Below the pieces are notes generated by a model that was not told where the DNA came from, made no database searches, and saw only the letters and a list, made by a program, of their open reading frames with translations. A DNA stretch of 64,000 nt from Zunongwangia sp. HGR-M22 (lineage in GTDB: Bacteria > Bacteroidota > Bacteroidia > Flavobacteriales > Flavobacteriaceae), in the NCBI RefSeq assembly GCF_027594425.1, contig NZ_CP115159.1, positions 2,937,001 to 3,001,000 of the forward strand, given 5' to 3'. A program made the translations under genes and the position numbers. This document shows, in pieces, positions 32,721 through 42,238 of the stretch; the stretch's first letter is position 1; each line of letters opens with the position of its first letter.

Positions 32721-35183
32721 ATGAAAAAACAAGTCATTGTTTATTTGCTGTGTTTTGCTGCTTCAATTTTCAGCAATTATGCGCAGGAAAACCTAACCTA
32801 TCAAAAACCACCAAAACCTATTTTAGATTTAGTTGATGTACCCTTAGCACCAGGAAGCTACATAAACAGTAAAGGTGATTTAATGCTGTTTCTTTATCGC
32901 GATCAATATAAAACTATTGCAGAGCTTAGCGAGAAGGAACTACGTCTTGGTGGATTAAGAATTAACCCTGTAACCAGTATTAGTAGCCGGGAACGGTATT
33001 ACAACAATATAAAAATAAAACCTATAACAAACAACAAACCTACAGATGTAAAAGGTTTACCAGAAAATCCAAGAATAGCCAATCTAAGCTGGTCACCAGA
33101 CGAAAAAAAACTTGCTTTCACGCAAACAACGGATAGCGGAGTAGAGCTATGGGTTATCGATATAAAATCTGCAACAGCAAAAAAGCTTACCGATGCTACT
33201 TTAAATGCAAACATGGGAAACACCATCAATTGGTTTAAAGATAGCGAAGCAATTCTTGCAAAGATGTTGCCTGAAGATCGCAAAGATCTGATAGACGAAA
33301 CACTGGCTGTACCTACAGGCCCAACAGTTAGCGTTAGTGATGGTAAAGAAGCACAAAATCGAACTTATCAAGATTTGCTTAAAGATCCTAATGATGAATA
33401 TAATTTTGAACAATTAGCACGCTCCAGTTTATTCAAGATAGATCTAAATGGAAATCAATCGGAATGGATGACGGCTAAGATGTATGATGATATTAGTTTC
33501 TCTCCAGATGGCGAATTTGTTATGGTTAGCCATATAAAGAAACCATTTTCTTATCTGGTTCCTTATTATAGATTTCCTACTGAAACCAATATTTATAAGA
33601 ATGATGCTAGTTTAGTAAATATGGTTAATGATGTACCTCTTTTAGAAGATTTACCACAAGGTTTCATGTCTACACAAGAAGGTCGCAGAAGCCTGAACTG
33701 GCGAGCAGATAAACCAGCAACCTTAATTTATGCCATGGCTTTAGATGGCGGTGATCCAGAAGTTGAAGTAGATCATCGTGACCAGGTTTTTATGCTAGAA
33801 GCTCCTTTTAAAGGAGAAGGAAAAGCATTCTTGAAAACGATTAATCGTTATAGCGGTATAATGTGGGGTGATAATAAAACCGCTATCGCGATGGATTACT
33901 GGTGGAATACCAGAAATAGAAAAACATATTTAATTGATCCATCAACCAACAACGAAGATCCAAAAATTCTTTTTGATAGAAATTATCAAGATGTATACAG
34001 TGATCCCGGAAGTTTTGTAACGCATAAGAATAATTTTGGAAGATATGTTTTAGAACTCGATGATAAAGATGCCTACTTAATTGGTGATGGCTTTTCTGAT
34101 AAAGGGCAATATCCATTTATCGACAAAATTGATCTTGAAAATGGAAAAACTGACCGACTATACCAATCAACTTTCGAAGATAAAAAAGAGAGCATAGTTG
34201 AAGCTTTAGACATGGACAAAGGAAAAATCTTAGTACGAATTGAAGCTTCGACGGAATATCCTAATTATTACATTAGAAACATTAAAAAGAAAGCTGATTT
34301 AAAACAGATTACTAATTTCAACAATCCTTTTAAAAGTTTAGAAGATGTAAGTAAGGAGGTGATCACTTACCAACGTGAAGATGGATTAGAATTAAACGGA
34401 ACCTTATATTTACCGGCAGGTTATGATAAAGAAAATCCTGAAAAACTACCAATGATCATGTGGGCCTATCCTCGTGAATACAAGGATAAAAATTCGGCTT
34501 CCCAAAACACCAGCAATGCTAACGATTTTACTTATCCCTATTACGGCTCTCCTATCTATTGGGTAAACCGTGGTTATGCAGTTTTGGATGATGCAGCATT
34601 CCCAATTATAGGTGAAGGTGACGAACAACCCAATGATACCTTTAGAAAGCAATTGGTAGATAATGCTGCTGCTGCAATAGATGCCGTAGATGAAATGGGG
34701 TATATCGATCCCAATCGCGTTGCTGTTGGTGGGCATAGCTATGGAGCTTTTATGGTGGCTAATCTTTTATCACATTCTGATCTTTTTGCCGCCGGAATTG
34801 CAAGAAGTGGTGCTTACAATAGAACTTTAACGCCTTTTGGTTTCCAAAGTGAAGAACGTAATTACTGGGAAGCTCCAGAAGTTTATTACACGATGTCACC
34901 ATTTATGCATGCTGATAAAATGAAAACGCCACTTTTATTGATTCATGGAGAAGCCGATAATAACTCGGGTACCTATCCAATGCAAAGCGAGCGTTATTTT
35001 AATGCACTAAAAGGACTTGGAGCAACTGCAAGATTAGTAATGTTACCTAAGGAAAGTCATGGCTATAGCGCCAAAGAATCGGTACTACATGTGCTTTGGG
35101 AACAAGACCAGTGGTTAGAAAAATACGTAAAAAATAAACCGAAAACGGATCTAAAATCCGGTGATGAGGAAATTAAAGATTAG
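32721..35183 (+). CDS. Exported S9-family prolyl oligopeptidase-like peptidase
   Basis: 820 residues with a signal peptide (cleavage near residue 21, NYAQ). An N-terminal beta-propeller (about 60-530) precedes an alpha/beta-hydrolase domain with nucleophile S673 (GGHSYGAF), D746 (HGEADNN) and H780 (ESHGYS). Alanine-rich AANLLSH-type segments and a charged tail follow. It resembles glutamyl-endopeptidase-like S9 members and so may release peptides after proline or glutamate. Likely periplasmic, in peptide use. Monocistronic, terminated at 35206. Confidence 0.9.
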   Translation: MKKQVIVYLLCFAASIFSNYAQENLTYQKPPKPILDLVDVPLAPGSYINSKGDLMLFLYRDQYKTIAELSEKELRLGGLRINPVTSISSRERYYNNIKIKPITNNKPTDVKGLPENPRIANLSWSPDEKKLAFTQTTDSGVELWVIDIKSATAKKLTDATLNANMGNTINWFKDSEAILAKMLPEDRKDLIDETLAVPTGPTVSVSDGKEAQNRTYQDLLKDPNDEYNFEQLARSSLFKIDLNGNQSEWMTAKMYDDISFSPDGEFVMVSHIKKPFSYLVPYYRFPTETNIYKNDASLVNMVNDVPLLEDLPQGFMSTQEGRRSLNWRADKPATLIYAMALDGGDPEVEVDHRDQVFMLEAPFKGEGKAFLKTINRYSGIMWGDNKTAIAMDYWWNTRNRKTYLIDPSTNNEDPKILFDRNYQDVYSDPGSFVTHKNNFGRYVLELDDKDAYLIGDGFSDKGQYPFIDKIDLENGKTDRLYQSTFEDKKESIVEALDMDKGKILVRIEASTEYPNYYIRNIKKKADLKQITNFNNPFKSLEDVSKEVITYQREDGLELNGTLYLPAGYDKENPEKLPMIMWAYPREYKDKNSASQNTSNANDFTYPYYGSPIYWVNRGYAVLDDAAFPIIGEGDEQPNDTFRKQLVDNAAAAIDAVDEMGYIDPNRVAVGGHSYGAFMVANLLSHSDLFAAGIARSGAYNRTLTPFGFQSEERNYWEAPEVYYTMSPFMHADKMKTPLLLIHGEADNNSGTYPMQSERYFNALKGLGATARLVMLPKESHGYSAKESVLHVLWEQDQWLEKYVKNKPKTDLKSGDEEIKD

Positions 35184-35205
35184 ATAAAACTAACTCAAAT
35201 TTTAC

Positions 35206-35236
35206 AAAGCCTTCTGAAGTTTCAGAAGGCTTTTTT
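35206..35236 (+). terminator. Terminator after the S9 peptidase gene
   Basis: 12-bp perfect stem (35206-35217 with 35222-35233), 4-nt loop, T run. Confidence 0.88.
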
Positions 35237-35277
35237 AATAAGAAAAGCGTAATTCCAAATAATGAATTACGCTTTTC
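35236..35277 (-). terminator. Terminator after the ABC1-kinase gene
   Basis: 14-bp perfect stem (35242-35255 with 35264-35277); on the minus strand the stem ends CTTTTC and continues TTATT. It lies 27 nt after the stop codon and back-to-back with the S9 terminator. Confidence 0.75.
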
Positions 35278-35303
35278 AACCTAACCAATAAATCAAAACT
35301 TGC

Positions 35304-36611
35304 TTATAAATAACTTCGGAAATTGTTAATTTCAACCTTTGCTTCTAGGTCGTGAAGCAAATTATATAAACCGAAGAAAGTCCGGTTAATGTATAGAAAA
35401 TGCTTACTACCACGATTTCCGTTCATTTTTCTTAGCTGTTCATCTTTGCTATATTTTTCGCTCAGTTTTGTAATTGAATCCCAAAATTCTTCAGTAGAAA
35501 AATCAAAAGTTTCAGAGTGAAAAGGACTTGTAAATAAATTCAACATTTGATGAAATAACTCAGAGAAATACTTAATCTCGTTTTCAGTATCATCTTTTCT
35601 TAAAATTTCCAACTCATATAGTTTCTCGTTAAAAAATTCAGGATTATTGATATTTTCTTTTTTCGCTAATTCAAAGTACGGAACATAGAAATCGTCGGGT
35701 ACTTTTTTTATACATCCAAAATCGATGGCAATTAAATTACCTTCTCGATCCACCAAAAAATTACCAGGATGAGGATCGGCATGTACTTCTTTTAAGCCAT
35801 GCATTTGAAACATATAAAAATCCCATAATGCCTGCCCTACTTTATTTGCCTTGTCTTGATCTTTGTTTTCTTTAGCAAATTCACTTAGGTGCTTTCCGTC
35901 CATCCAGTCCATCGAAATAATTCGCTCGCTGGATAATTCTTCGTAATATTTTGGGAATTTTAAATTTGGAATGTGGGCACAAGCTTCAGAAATTTCTTTA
36001 CTCTGCTTTACTTCTAGAATATAATCTGTTTCTTCTAGTAATTTCCCTTCAACTTCTTTAAAATATTTTTCAGAATCCTGTCCTTGTAAATTAAACATTC
36101 TAGTAGCAATCGGTTTCACCATCGCTAAATCTGAGCTAATACTATCTGCTACACCTGGATACTGAATTTTAACGGCCAGTTTCTTACCGTCTTTAGTAGC
36201 CTGATGCACCTGCCCTATGCTCGCAGCATTTACCGATTCCATAGTAAATTGATCGTACAATTCCTCGGGATAATTACCGTTATACTTTTTGAAGGTTTTG
36301 CGCACTAACGGAGCTGAAAGTGGTGGAACACTGAATTGTGATAGACTAAATTTCTCAACATAAGCACTAGGCAGCAAACTTTTCTCCATAGAAAGCATTT
36401 GTGCAACCTTTAATGCACTGCCTTTTAAACTTTTTAATCCATCATAAATATCGCTTGCATTATCTCTATCAAGATCGTCTCTCGTTAAATCTTTATTGAA
36501 TGCTTTTTTACTATAATATTTAATATAATTACCGCCGATTTTGGCCCCGGTTTGAACCAACTTACTGGTTCTGCCGATTTTTCCTGTGGGAATTTTATCT
36601 ATCGATTTCAT
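35304..36611 (-). CDS. ABC1/ADCK-family (UbiB/AarF-like) atypical kinase
   Basis: 435 residues. Family motifs: the KSLKGSALKVAQMLSME KxGQ-like region near 38-54, ASIGQVHQA (ATP loop), VKIQYPGV with the ATP-binding lysine, EVHADPHPGNFLV (catalytic loop) and IAIDFG (metal aspartate). Such ATPases support quinone or isoprenoid-lipid functions (UbiB) or lipid homeostasis. No C-terminal membrane helices are obvious, so it may be more like the ADCK3-type soluble form. It follows the TetR gene by 53 nt in the same direction; TetR-ABC1 pairs are known in Bacteroidota. Confidence 0.87.
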   Translation of the reverse strand: MKSIDKIPTGKIGRTSKLVQTGAKIGGNYIKYYSKKAFNKDLTRDDLDRDNASDIYDGLKSLKGSALKVAQMLSMEKSLLPSAYVEKFSLSQFSVPPLSAPLVRKTFKKYNGNYPEELYDQFTMESVNAASIGQVHQATKDGKKLAVKIQYPGVADSISSDLAMVKPIATRMFNLQGQDSEKYFKEVEGKLLEETDYILEVKQSKEISEACAHIPNLKFPKYYEELSSERIISMDWMDGKHLSEFAKENKDQDKANKVGQALWDFYMFQMHGLKEVHADPHPGNFLVDREGNLIAIDFGCIKKVPDDFYVPYFELAKKENINNPEFFNEKLYELEILRKDDTENEIKYFSELFHQMLNLFTSPFHSETFDFSTEEFWDSITKLSEKYSKDEQLRKMNGNRGSKHFLYINRTFFGLYNLLHDLEAKVEINNFRSYL

Positions 36612-36664
36612 CTAATCTTTTCTTTGTGACCTTTCGGCCTTTTTCATAGCAATTTTTGAAGGGT

Positions 36665-37339
36665 CTATTTTACCATTCTTTCCTTGTATAGGAATTTACC
36701 AAAATCTACCACTCTTTCTAGTGGAGAATTATCAAAAACATCGAATACTGTATTTACAGATTTTTCGATTGCCACATCTGTACTTTCAAATTGTGCGGAA
36801 TTGTCGTCCATCCAGAACTTTAGTAGGAAAAGTAATTGGATCCACGCTGCTTCAGAAAATACTTCTTCAGGTTGTTGTAAAAATTTTAAAGACTTTTCTT
36901 TATTGTCATCCTGAATTAAACCTTTAGCAAAAGACTTTACATTTTTTCGTAAACCTTTTAATTGCTCCAAATTTTTCATTCGGGTTGTTTCCTTCTTCAA
37001 CGTGAAGATCACATAACTTCTATTCGCCGTTAGTACTTCAAAAAAGGTGTAATAAAAGGTTAGCATTTTTTCACGATTCGAAAAACCAGGATATTCTGGG
37101 CTCTTTTCGATAACGTTAATAGTATTTAGATAAAAAGCTTCCCAAATTCCTTTTTCTAAGCCTTCAAAACTTCCGTAGAAATTATAAAATTCTTCCTCTG
37201 CAATTCCATTTTCCTTACAAAACTTATATACCGTTTTTGGCGCATGCTCGTTTTCTAGCACATAATCCATATACATACTTATAAGCTTATGCGAATCTAG
37301 TTTCTTTTTTGCTGTAGTTGCTTTCTTTGTCGTTGCCAT
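36665..37339 (-). CDS. TetR-family transcriptional regulator
   Basis: 224 residues. A lysine-rich start (TTKKATTAKKKLDSHK), then a TetR helix-turn-helix (about 33-62, KTVYKFCKENGIAEEEFYNFYGSFEGLEKG) and an all-helical ligand domain. It is likely to repress itself and the ABC1 kinase gene downstream, because three GTTAAAC-like sites lie 30-80 nt upstream of its start. Ligand unknown; a lipid or isoprenoid is plausible. Confidence 0.87.
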   Translation of the reverse strand: MATTKKATTAKKKLDSHKLISMYMDYVLENEHAPKTVYKFCKENGIAEEEFYNFYGSFEGLEKGIWEAFYLNTINVIEKSPEYPGFSNREKMLTFYYTFFEVLTANRSYVIFTLKKETTRMKNLEQLKGLRKNVKSFAKGLIQDDNKEKSLKFLQQPEEVFSEAAWIQLLFLLKFWMDDNSAQFESTDVAIEKSVNTVFDVFDNSPLERVVDFGKFLYKERMVK

Positions 37340-37358
37340 AATTTCCTTTTTCTCTTAT

Positions 37359-37415
37359 CAAAGATATTAATTGTTTAACTTAAATACATATTTGTTAAAC
37401 AAAATGTTTGTTAAA
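37359..37415 (-). promoter_or_regulatory. Promoter and palindromic operator candidates of the TetR gene
   Basis: On the minus strand TATCTTTG (37366-37359) is a perfect -7 element. Upstream of it lie TTGTTTAAC (37371-37379), the palindrome TTTGTTAAACAAA (37391-37403) and a further TTTGTTAAA (37407-37415). Repeated GTTWAAC-type half sites at this place fit a TetR operator overlapping the promoter. Confidence 0.55.
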
Positions 37416-37562
37416 AATATTAGTTCTTATTTTTGAAATTCAATCACTTAGACATTTTAGTGTTTATAATACTGCAAGTCTTATGCCATGTTGACAGCAA
37501 ATACGTAATGGTATTTTTTTTGGTTAATAGCAATTGTATTTGACACTAAAAACTAAAAATAT

Positions 37563-39446
37563 ATGGCAACTGGAAAGATTAATGTATCTGTAGATAACAT
37601 TTTCCCGCTGATTAAGAAGTTTCTTTACAGCGATCACGAAATTTTCCTGAGAGAGTTAATTTCTAACGCTACCGATGCAACACTAAAATTAAAGCACCTA
37701 ACAAACATTGGTGAAACCGACGTTGATTACGGGAATCCTGTAATTGACATTAAGGTTGATAAAGAGAACAAGAAAATACTCATTACCGATCAGGGTATTG
37801 GTATGACTAAAGAGGAAGTTGAAAAGTATATTAACGAAGTAGCTTTCTCTGGTGCTGAAGAATTCTTAGAAAAATATAAAGATTCTGCAAAAGATAGCGG
37901 AATTATCGGCCATTTTGGACTTGGTTTCTACTCGGCATTTATGGTTGCCCATAAAGTAGAAATTATAACAAAATCTTACAAGGATGAACCTGCAGCACAT
38001 TGGACGTGTGAGGGAACTACCCAGTTTACCTTAGAAGATTCTGATAAGCAAGAACGCGGAACAGAAATTATTCTTCATGTAAACGAAGAAGACGAAGAAT
38101 TTTTAGAAGATAATAGAATTGAAGAGCTTTTGGTGAAGTATAACAAGTTTATGCCTATTCCAATTCGTTTTGGAACCAAAGAAGAAACACTTCCGCTTCC
38201 TGATGATGCACCAGAAGATGCTAAGCCAGAAACAAAGACAGTTGATAATATCATCAACAATCCAAATCCAGCCTGGACAAAGCAGCCTACAGAATTAGAA
38301 GAAAAGGATTATAACAATTTTTATCGTGAATTGTATCCAATGCAATTCGAGGATCCTTTATTCCATATTCACTTAAATGTAGACTATCCATTTAATCTTA
38401 CCGGGATTCTTTATTTCCCTAAGATGACTCAGGATATGAGCGTTCAAAAAGATAAAATTCAGCTTTACCAAAATCAGGTTTTTGTAACCGATAATGTTGA
38501 AGGTATTGTCCCTGAATTTTTAACCATGTTACGCGGAGTTATTGATTCGCCAGACATTCCTTTAAACGTATCTCGTTCTTATCTTCAGGCAGATGGTGCA
38601 GTGAAGAAAATTTCAAGCTATATCACAAGAAAAGTTGCTGATAAACTGAAATCACTGTTCAACAATAATCGTGAAGATTTCCAAGAAAAATGGAATGATA
38701 TCAAAGTAGTTATCGAATATGGTATGCTTACGGAAGATAAATTTTACGAAAAAGCGCAGAAATTTGCTCTTTACCCAACAATCGATAACGAGTATTATAC
38801 TTTTGAAGAATTGAAAGAAACTATTAAAGATAACCAAACCGATAAGGACGGTAATTTAGTAGTTCTATATGCTTCTAATCAAAATGAGCAACACAGCTAC
38901 ATACAGGCTGCGAAAGACAAAGGTTATAAAGTATTGTTATTAGATTCTCCTATTATTTCTCACCTATTGCAGAAATTAGAATCTTCAGAAGAAAAAATTA
39001 CGTTCACCAGAGTAGATTCTGATCATGTAGATAACCTCATCAAAACGGATGAAGAGAAAATCTCTAAATTATCCGATGATGAAAAAGAGAAATTAAAAGG
39101 TGACTTTGAAAAAGTAGTACCTAAAGAAAAATATACCATCCAGATGGAAGCGATGGATAGTAATGCTGCGCCACTTATTATCACGCAACCAGAGTTTATG
39201 CGTAGAATGAAAGAAATGCAACAAACCGGTGGTGGCGGTATGTTTGGAATGGGTAACATGCCAGAGATGTACAATCTTGTGGTAAATACAAACCACCCAT
39301 TAACTTCTGAAATTTTAGGTGCAGATGAAGAAACTCAGCAACGTCTAATTAAGCAATCTTTAGACCTTGCGAGGCTTTCACAAAACCTCCTAAAAGGGGA
39401 AGAATTGACTAACTTTATTAAGCGTAGTTTTGATATGGTGAAATAA
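37563..39446 (+). CDS. htpG: Molecular chaperone HtpG (Hsp90)
   Basis: Bacterial Hsp90, 627 residues. GHKL ATPase motifs: LRELISNATDA (N motif), DQGIGM, and GHFGLGFYSAFMV; middle domain NVSRSYLQ with its catalytic arginine; C-terminal dimerisation part with the methionine-rich MGNMPEMYN segment. Bacteroidota members carry the acidic insertion near 200 (PDDAPEDAKPETK). Cytoplasmic folding and stress role. Monocistronic, followed by a terminator. Confidence 0.95.
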   Translation: MATGKINVSVDNIFPLIKKFLYSDHEIFLRELISNATDATLKLKHLTNIGETDVDYGNPVIDIKVDKENKKILITDQGIGMTKEEVEKYINEVAFSGAEEFLEKYKDSAKDSGIIGHFGLGFYSAFMVAHKVEIITKSYKDEPAAHWTCEGTTQFTLEDSDKQERGTEIILHVNEEDEEFLEDNRIEELLVKYNKFMPIPIRFGTKEETLPLPDDAPEDAKPETKTVDNIINNPNPAWTKQPTELEEKDYNNFYRELYPMQFEDPLFHIHLNVDYPFNLTGILYFPKMTQDMSVQKDKIQLYQNQVFVTDNVEGIVPEFLTMLRGVIDSPDIPLNVSRSYLQADGAVKKISSYITRKVADKLKSLFNNNREDFQEKWNDIKVVIEYGMLTEDKFYEKAQKFALYPTIDNEYYTFEELKETIKDNQTDKDGNLVVLYASNQNEQHSYIQAAKDKGYKVLLLDSPIISHLLQKLESSEEKITFTRVDSDHVDNLIKTDEEKISKLSDDEKEKLKGDFEKVVPKEKYTIQMEAMDSNAAPLIITQPEFMRRMKEMQQTGGGGMFGMGNMPEMYNLVVNTNHPLTSEILGADEETQQRLIKQSLDLARLSQNLLKGEELTNFIKRSFDMVK

Positions 39447-39467
39447 TTTTTCGCTTTAAGAATATTC

Positions 39468-39502
39468 AAAAAGCGTTGCTTTAATAGAGCAACGCTTTTT
39501 TA
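39468..39502. terminator. Terminator between htpG and the hybrid kinase gene
   Basis: 13-bp perfect stem (39468-39480 with 39488-39500), 7-nt loop, T run on the plus strand and a moderate one on the minus strand, so it may serve both convergent genes. Confidence 0.85.
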
Positions 39503-39538
39503 TTTCTTTACAAATTTTCCAGAAAAGTGAAAAGTACG

Positions 39539-41800
39539 CTATAAAGTTACTGGCAGAATATTTCTATAAACCACCTGATAAAATTTTTGTGTATCGTAAG
39601 GTTTTATAATAATGTCATTCATTCCTGCGCTATGTATTTCTTCTCTAAATTCTTCGACTTCTACAGCTGTTAATGCTATTACCGGAATAACCTCATTAAA
39701 TTCACGAATTTTACGAGTAGCTTCCATCCCGGTTATTCCTGGCATATTTACATCCATCAAAATAAGATCAAAATTGCCATTTCTAACTTTCTCTACCGCT
39801 TCATTTCCATTTTGAGCAATTTCGCATTCAAAGTTTTTCTGCTCTAAAATTCTTTTGGTAACGATTTGATTAATGCGATTATCATCTACAATTAGAATAC
39901 GGCTTTTTAAGTCTTTTTGCATTTCTTCCGGTATAGAATTGTTTGCGTTATTTATTTCAAGCTGAGGTAAAACTACTTTTTCTTTATCGATTTGTAAATA
40001 GATCTCAAAACTAAAATTAGAACCTTTGTTTTCAATACTATTTAAATGAATATCAGATTCAAATAATTTGAGCATCTTTTTTACAATGGGTAAACCTAAA
40101 CCTGTACCCTGATAATTGTAATTGGCAGGTTTTATTTGAGAGAATTCCTGAAAAATTTCCTTTTGTTTGCTTTGCGGTATTCCTATACCATCGTCCTCTA
40201 TCTCAAATCTAAGTTTGCATTGCTCTGATGTTGCACTTAGGCATTTTACCCGAACCCAAATATTGCCTCTTTCGGTAAACTTTAGAGCATTCCCCATTAA
40301 ATTTACCATTATTTGGGATAATCTTACCGAGTCTCCTATTAAGAATTGAGGGACATCTTGATCAATTTTAAGATGTATGGTATTTTTATTCTGAATCCTG
40401 GTAAATTCTAGTGTTTTATTAATGCTTTCCAGCAAATCGCCTAAATGAAAAGAAATGTATTCTAATTTCGCTTCCTTAGATTCCATTTTATTTATTTGCA
40501 ATACATCGTTTATTAAAGCCAAAAGATAGTCTGCAGAGAACTTTAGCGATTTAAGATCGTTTTTATGATCCTTTAAACTCTTGTCCTCTAACAATAAAGT
40601 AGTTAAACCAATAACACCGTAGAGCGGCGTTCGAAGCTCGTGGCTTACAGTGGAAAAGAATTGCGTTTTTAGGTTTGATAAACGCTCAGAAGCTTCCTTC
40701 GATTTTTGTAATTCAAGATTTTTTTCTTTCAGCTCGTCAATCAATATTTTCCGCGAACTATTAATTTTATATAGAAATATTAGGATTATGGATAAAACAA
40801 TGGCAGCAACCACAAGTAGAATAAGCTTTTCGTTAGACTTCTCGATAATTTTTTGTTGGTATTGCTTATCTTTTTTAACCAGTTCTAGATTTTTTTGATA
40901 TTGATTTACATCGAATCTTGCATTAGCTGCTTGTATTTGAGTAGTCTTTTGATAATCAGAAACGATAGACTCATATTTATTTTGTTTTTTTAAAGCTGAA
41001 AAGGCTTCTTTGTAATTTCCATTTCTAAAAAGCATCTCAGCGTACCATTTATAAGCTTCTGCTCCCTCATATTCTAAACTATCACGATCTACAATTTCTA
41101 CTGAATTCTCAAAATAAACCCTTGCAGAGTCAACTTCATTTAATGCTAAGAAATACCTTCCATACAGCGTATTAACATCGGCGTTTATATAAGACAACGG
41201 CCTATTTTTCAGGATTTTCGTGGCATTATCTAAATATTTTTTCGCTTTAGAAGATTGATTTTTATCAAGATACGTCCAGGCAATATTAATGTTTGGCGCT
41301 ATCAGCTCTTCTTTATTATCCAACTTGATAGCAAGATCTATTACTCTATTGTAATAAGCGATTCCTTTTTGATAATCTCTATTAGATTCTGAATAGATAT
41401 TCCCTAAATTATTAAAGGCCCACATCAATAAAGTATCATCATTTGCTGCGGTAGCATACTTTAAAGACTTTTTATAATGGGATTTAGCTCTAGTTGTATC
41501 TCTTAGCTCTTCGTAAGCCGTTCCTAAATTATTATGGGCATGATACAGGTAATAATTATTATCTCCTGCTAATCCTATAATATTCATCGCAGATTGGATG
41601 CCTTTATGGTAATTGTGATTATCCAAATATTGGACAGATGTATTTAGCAGATTTTCAAGGCTATCATTACTCACCTGAGCATCCATCCGAAGAAATACCA
41701 GATTTGTTAATAATCCTAAGATGAATATTTTACTAATCAAGCCAGATGGAGAATTAAAAATAATAGCATCGAAAATTACACGATTTAAGCCAATTACCAA
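39539..41800 (-). CDS. TPR-containing hybrid histidine kinase
   Basis: 753 residues. Hydrophobic signal segment (about 24-40), at least five TPR-like repeats (about 50-285, periplasmic by topology), a coiled coil, a membrane helix (about 326-345), HisKA with H387 (STVSHELRTPL), HATPase, and a C-terminal receiver with phospho-acceptor D683 (LILMDVNMPG). No DNA-binding domain and no neighbouring response regulator or Hpt gene, so the output partner is elsewhere. TPR-sensor kinases of this form are common in Bacteroidota. Confidence 0.9.
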   Translation of the reverse strand: MVIGLNRVIFDAIIFNSPSGLISKIFILGLLTNLVFLRMDAQVSNDSLENLLNTSVQYLDNHNYHKGIQSAMNIIGLAGDNNYYLYHAHNNLGTAYEELRDTTRAKSHYKKSLKYATAANDDTLLMWAFNNLGNIYSESNRDYQKGIAYYNRVIDLAIKLDNKEELIAPNINIAWTYLDKNQSSKAKKYLDNATKILKNRPLSYINADVNTLYGRYFLALNEVDSARVYFENSVEIVDRDSLEYEGAEAYKWYAEMLFRNGNYKEAFSALKKQNKYESIVSDYQKTTQIQAANARFDVNQYQKNLELVKKDKQYQQKIIEKSNEKLILLVVAAIVLSIILIFLYKINSSRKILIDELKEKNLELQKSKEASERLSNLKTQFFSTVSHELRTPLYGVIGLTTLLLEDKSLKDHKNDLKSLKFSADYLLALINDVLQINKMESKEAKLEYISFHLGDLLESINKTLEFTRIQNKNTIHLKIDQDVPQFLIGDSVRLSQIMVNLMGNALKFTERGNIWVRVKCLSATSEQCKLRFEIEDDGIGIPQSKQKEIFQEFSQIKPANYNYQGTGLGLPIVKKMLKLFESDIHLNSIENKGSNFSFEIYLQIDKEKVVLPQLEINNANNSIPEEMQKDLKSRILIVDDNRINQIVTKRILEQKNFECEIAQNGNEAVEKVRNGNFDLILMDVNMPGITGMEATRKIREFNEVIPVIALTAVEVEEFREEIHSAGMNDIIIKPYDTQKFYQVVYRNILPVTL

Positions 41801-41877
41801 AAAAAATAAGCTAAACTCGACAAAAACTTAGTCAAACTACCGTAAATTTATTATCTATTTAAAAAAAAAGAACTTTT

Positions 41878-42237
41878 ATGCATTATCCGTGGCATTTATA
41901 TTTAATGGGTTTCATGTATGCTATAGCAGGTATTAATCACTTTATAAAACCAAAAATGTATGTAAACATTATGCCTCCCTATATTCCGGCACACCTCAAC
42001 ATGGTCTATCTTAGCGGTATTGCAGAGATTATTTTAGGAATAGGTGTTTGTTTTGCCTTAACAAAAAACTATGCTATCTACGGAATTATAGCAATGTTGC
42101 TCATATTTTTCACCGTTCATTTTCACATGCTTTCCTCTCCTGAAGCCGGAGCAGGTTTACCTAAATGGGTATTAATTCTTCGCATTCCACTACAGTTTTT
42201 ATTAATTTGGTGGGCATGGTTTTATTTGAAATTTTAA
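41878..42237 (+). CDS. DoxX-like four-helix membrane protein
   Basis: 119 residues, four transmembrane helices. HLYLMGFMYAIAGINHFIKPKMYVNIMPPYIP and LSGIAEIILGIGV match the DoxX/DUF-type family of small quinone-linked or redox membrane proteins. One nucleotide separates its stop from the AlkB-like gene's start, so the two form an operon. No biochemical activity can be assigned. Confidence 0.75.
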   Translation: MHYPWHLYLMGFMYAIAGINHFIKPKMYVNIMPPYIPAHLNMVYLSGIAEIILGIGVCFALTKNYAIYGIIAMLLIFFTVHFHMLSSPEAGAGLPKWVLILRIPLQFLLIWWAWFYLKF

Positions 42238-42238
42238 A

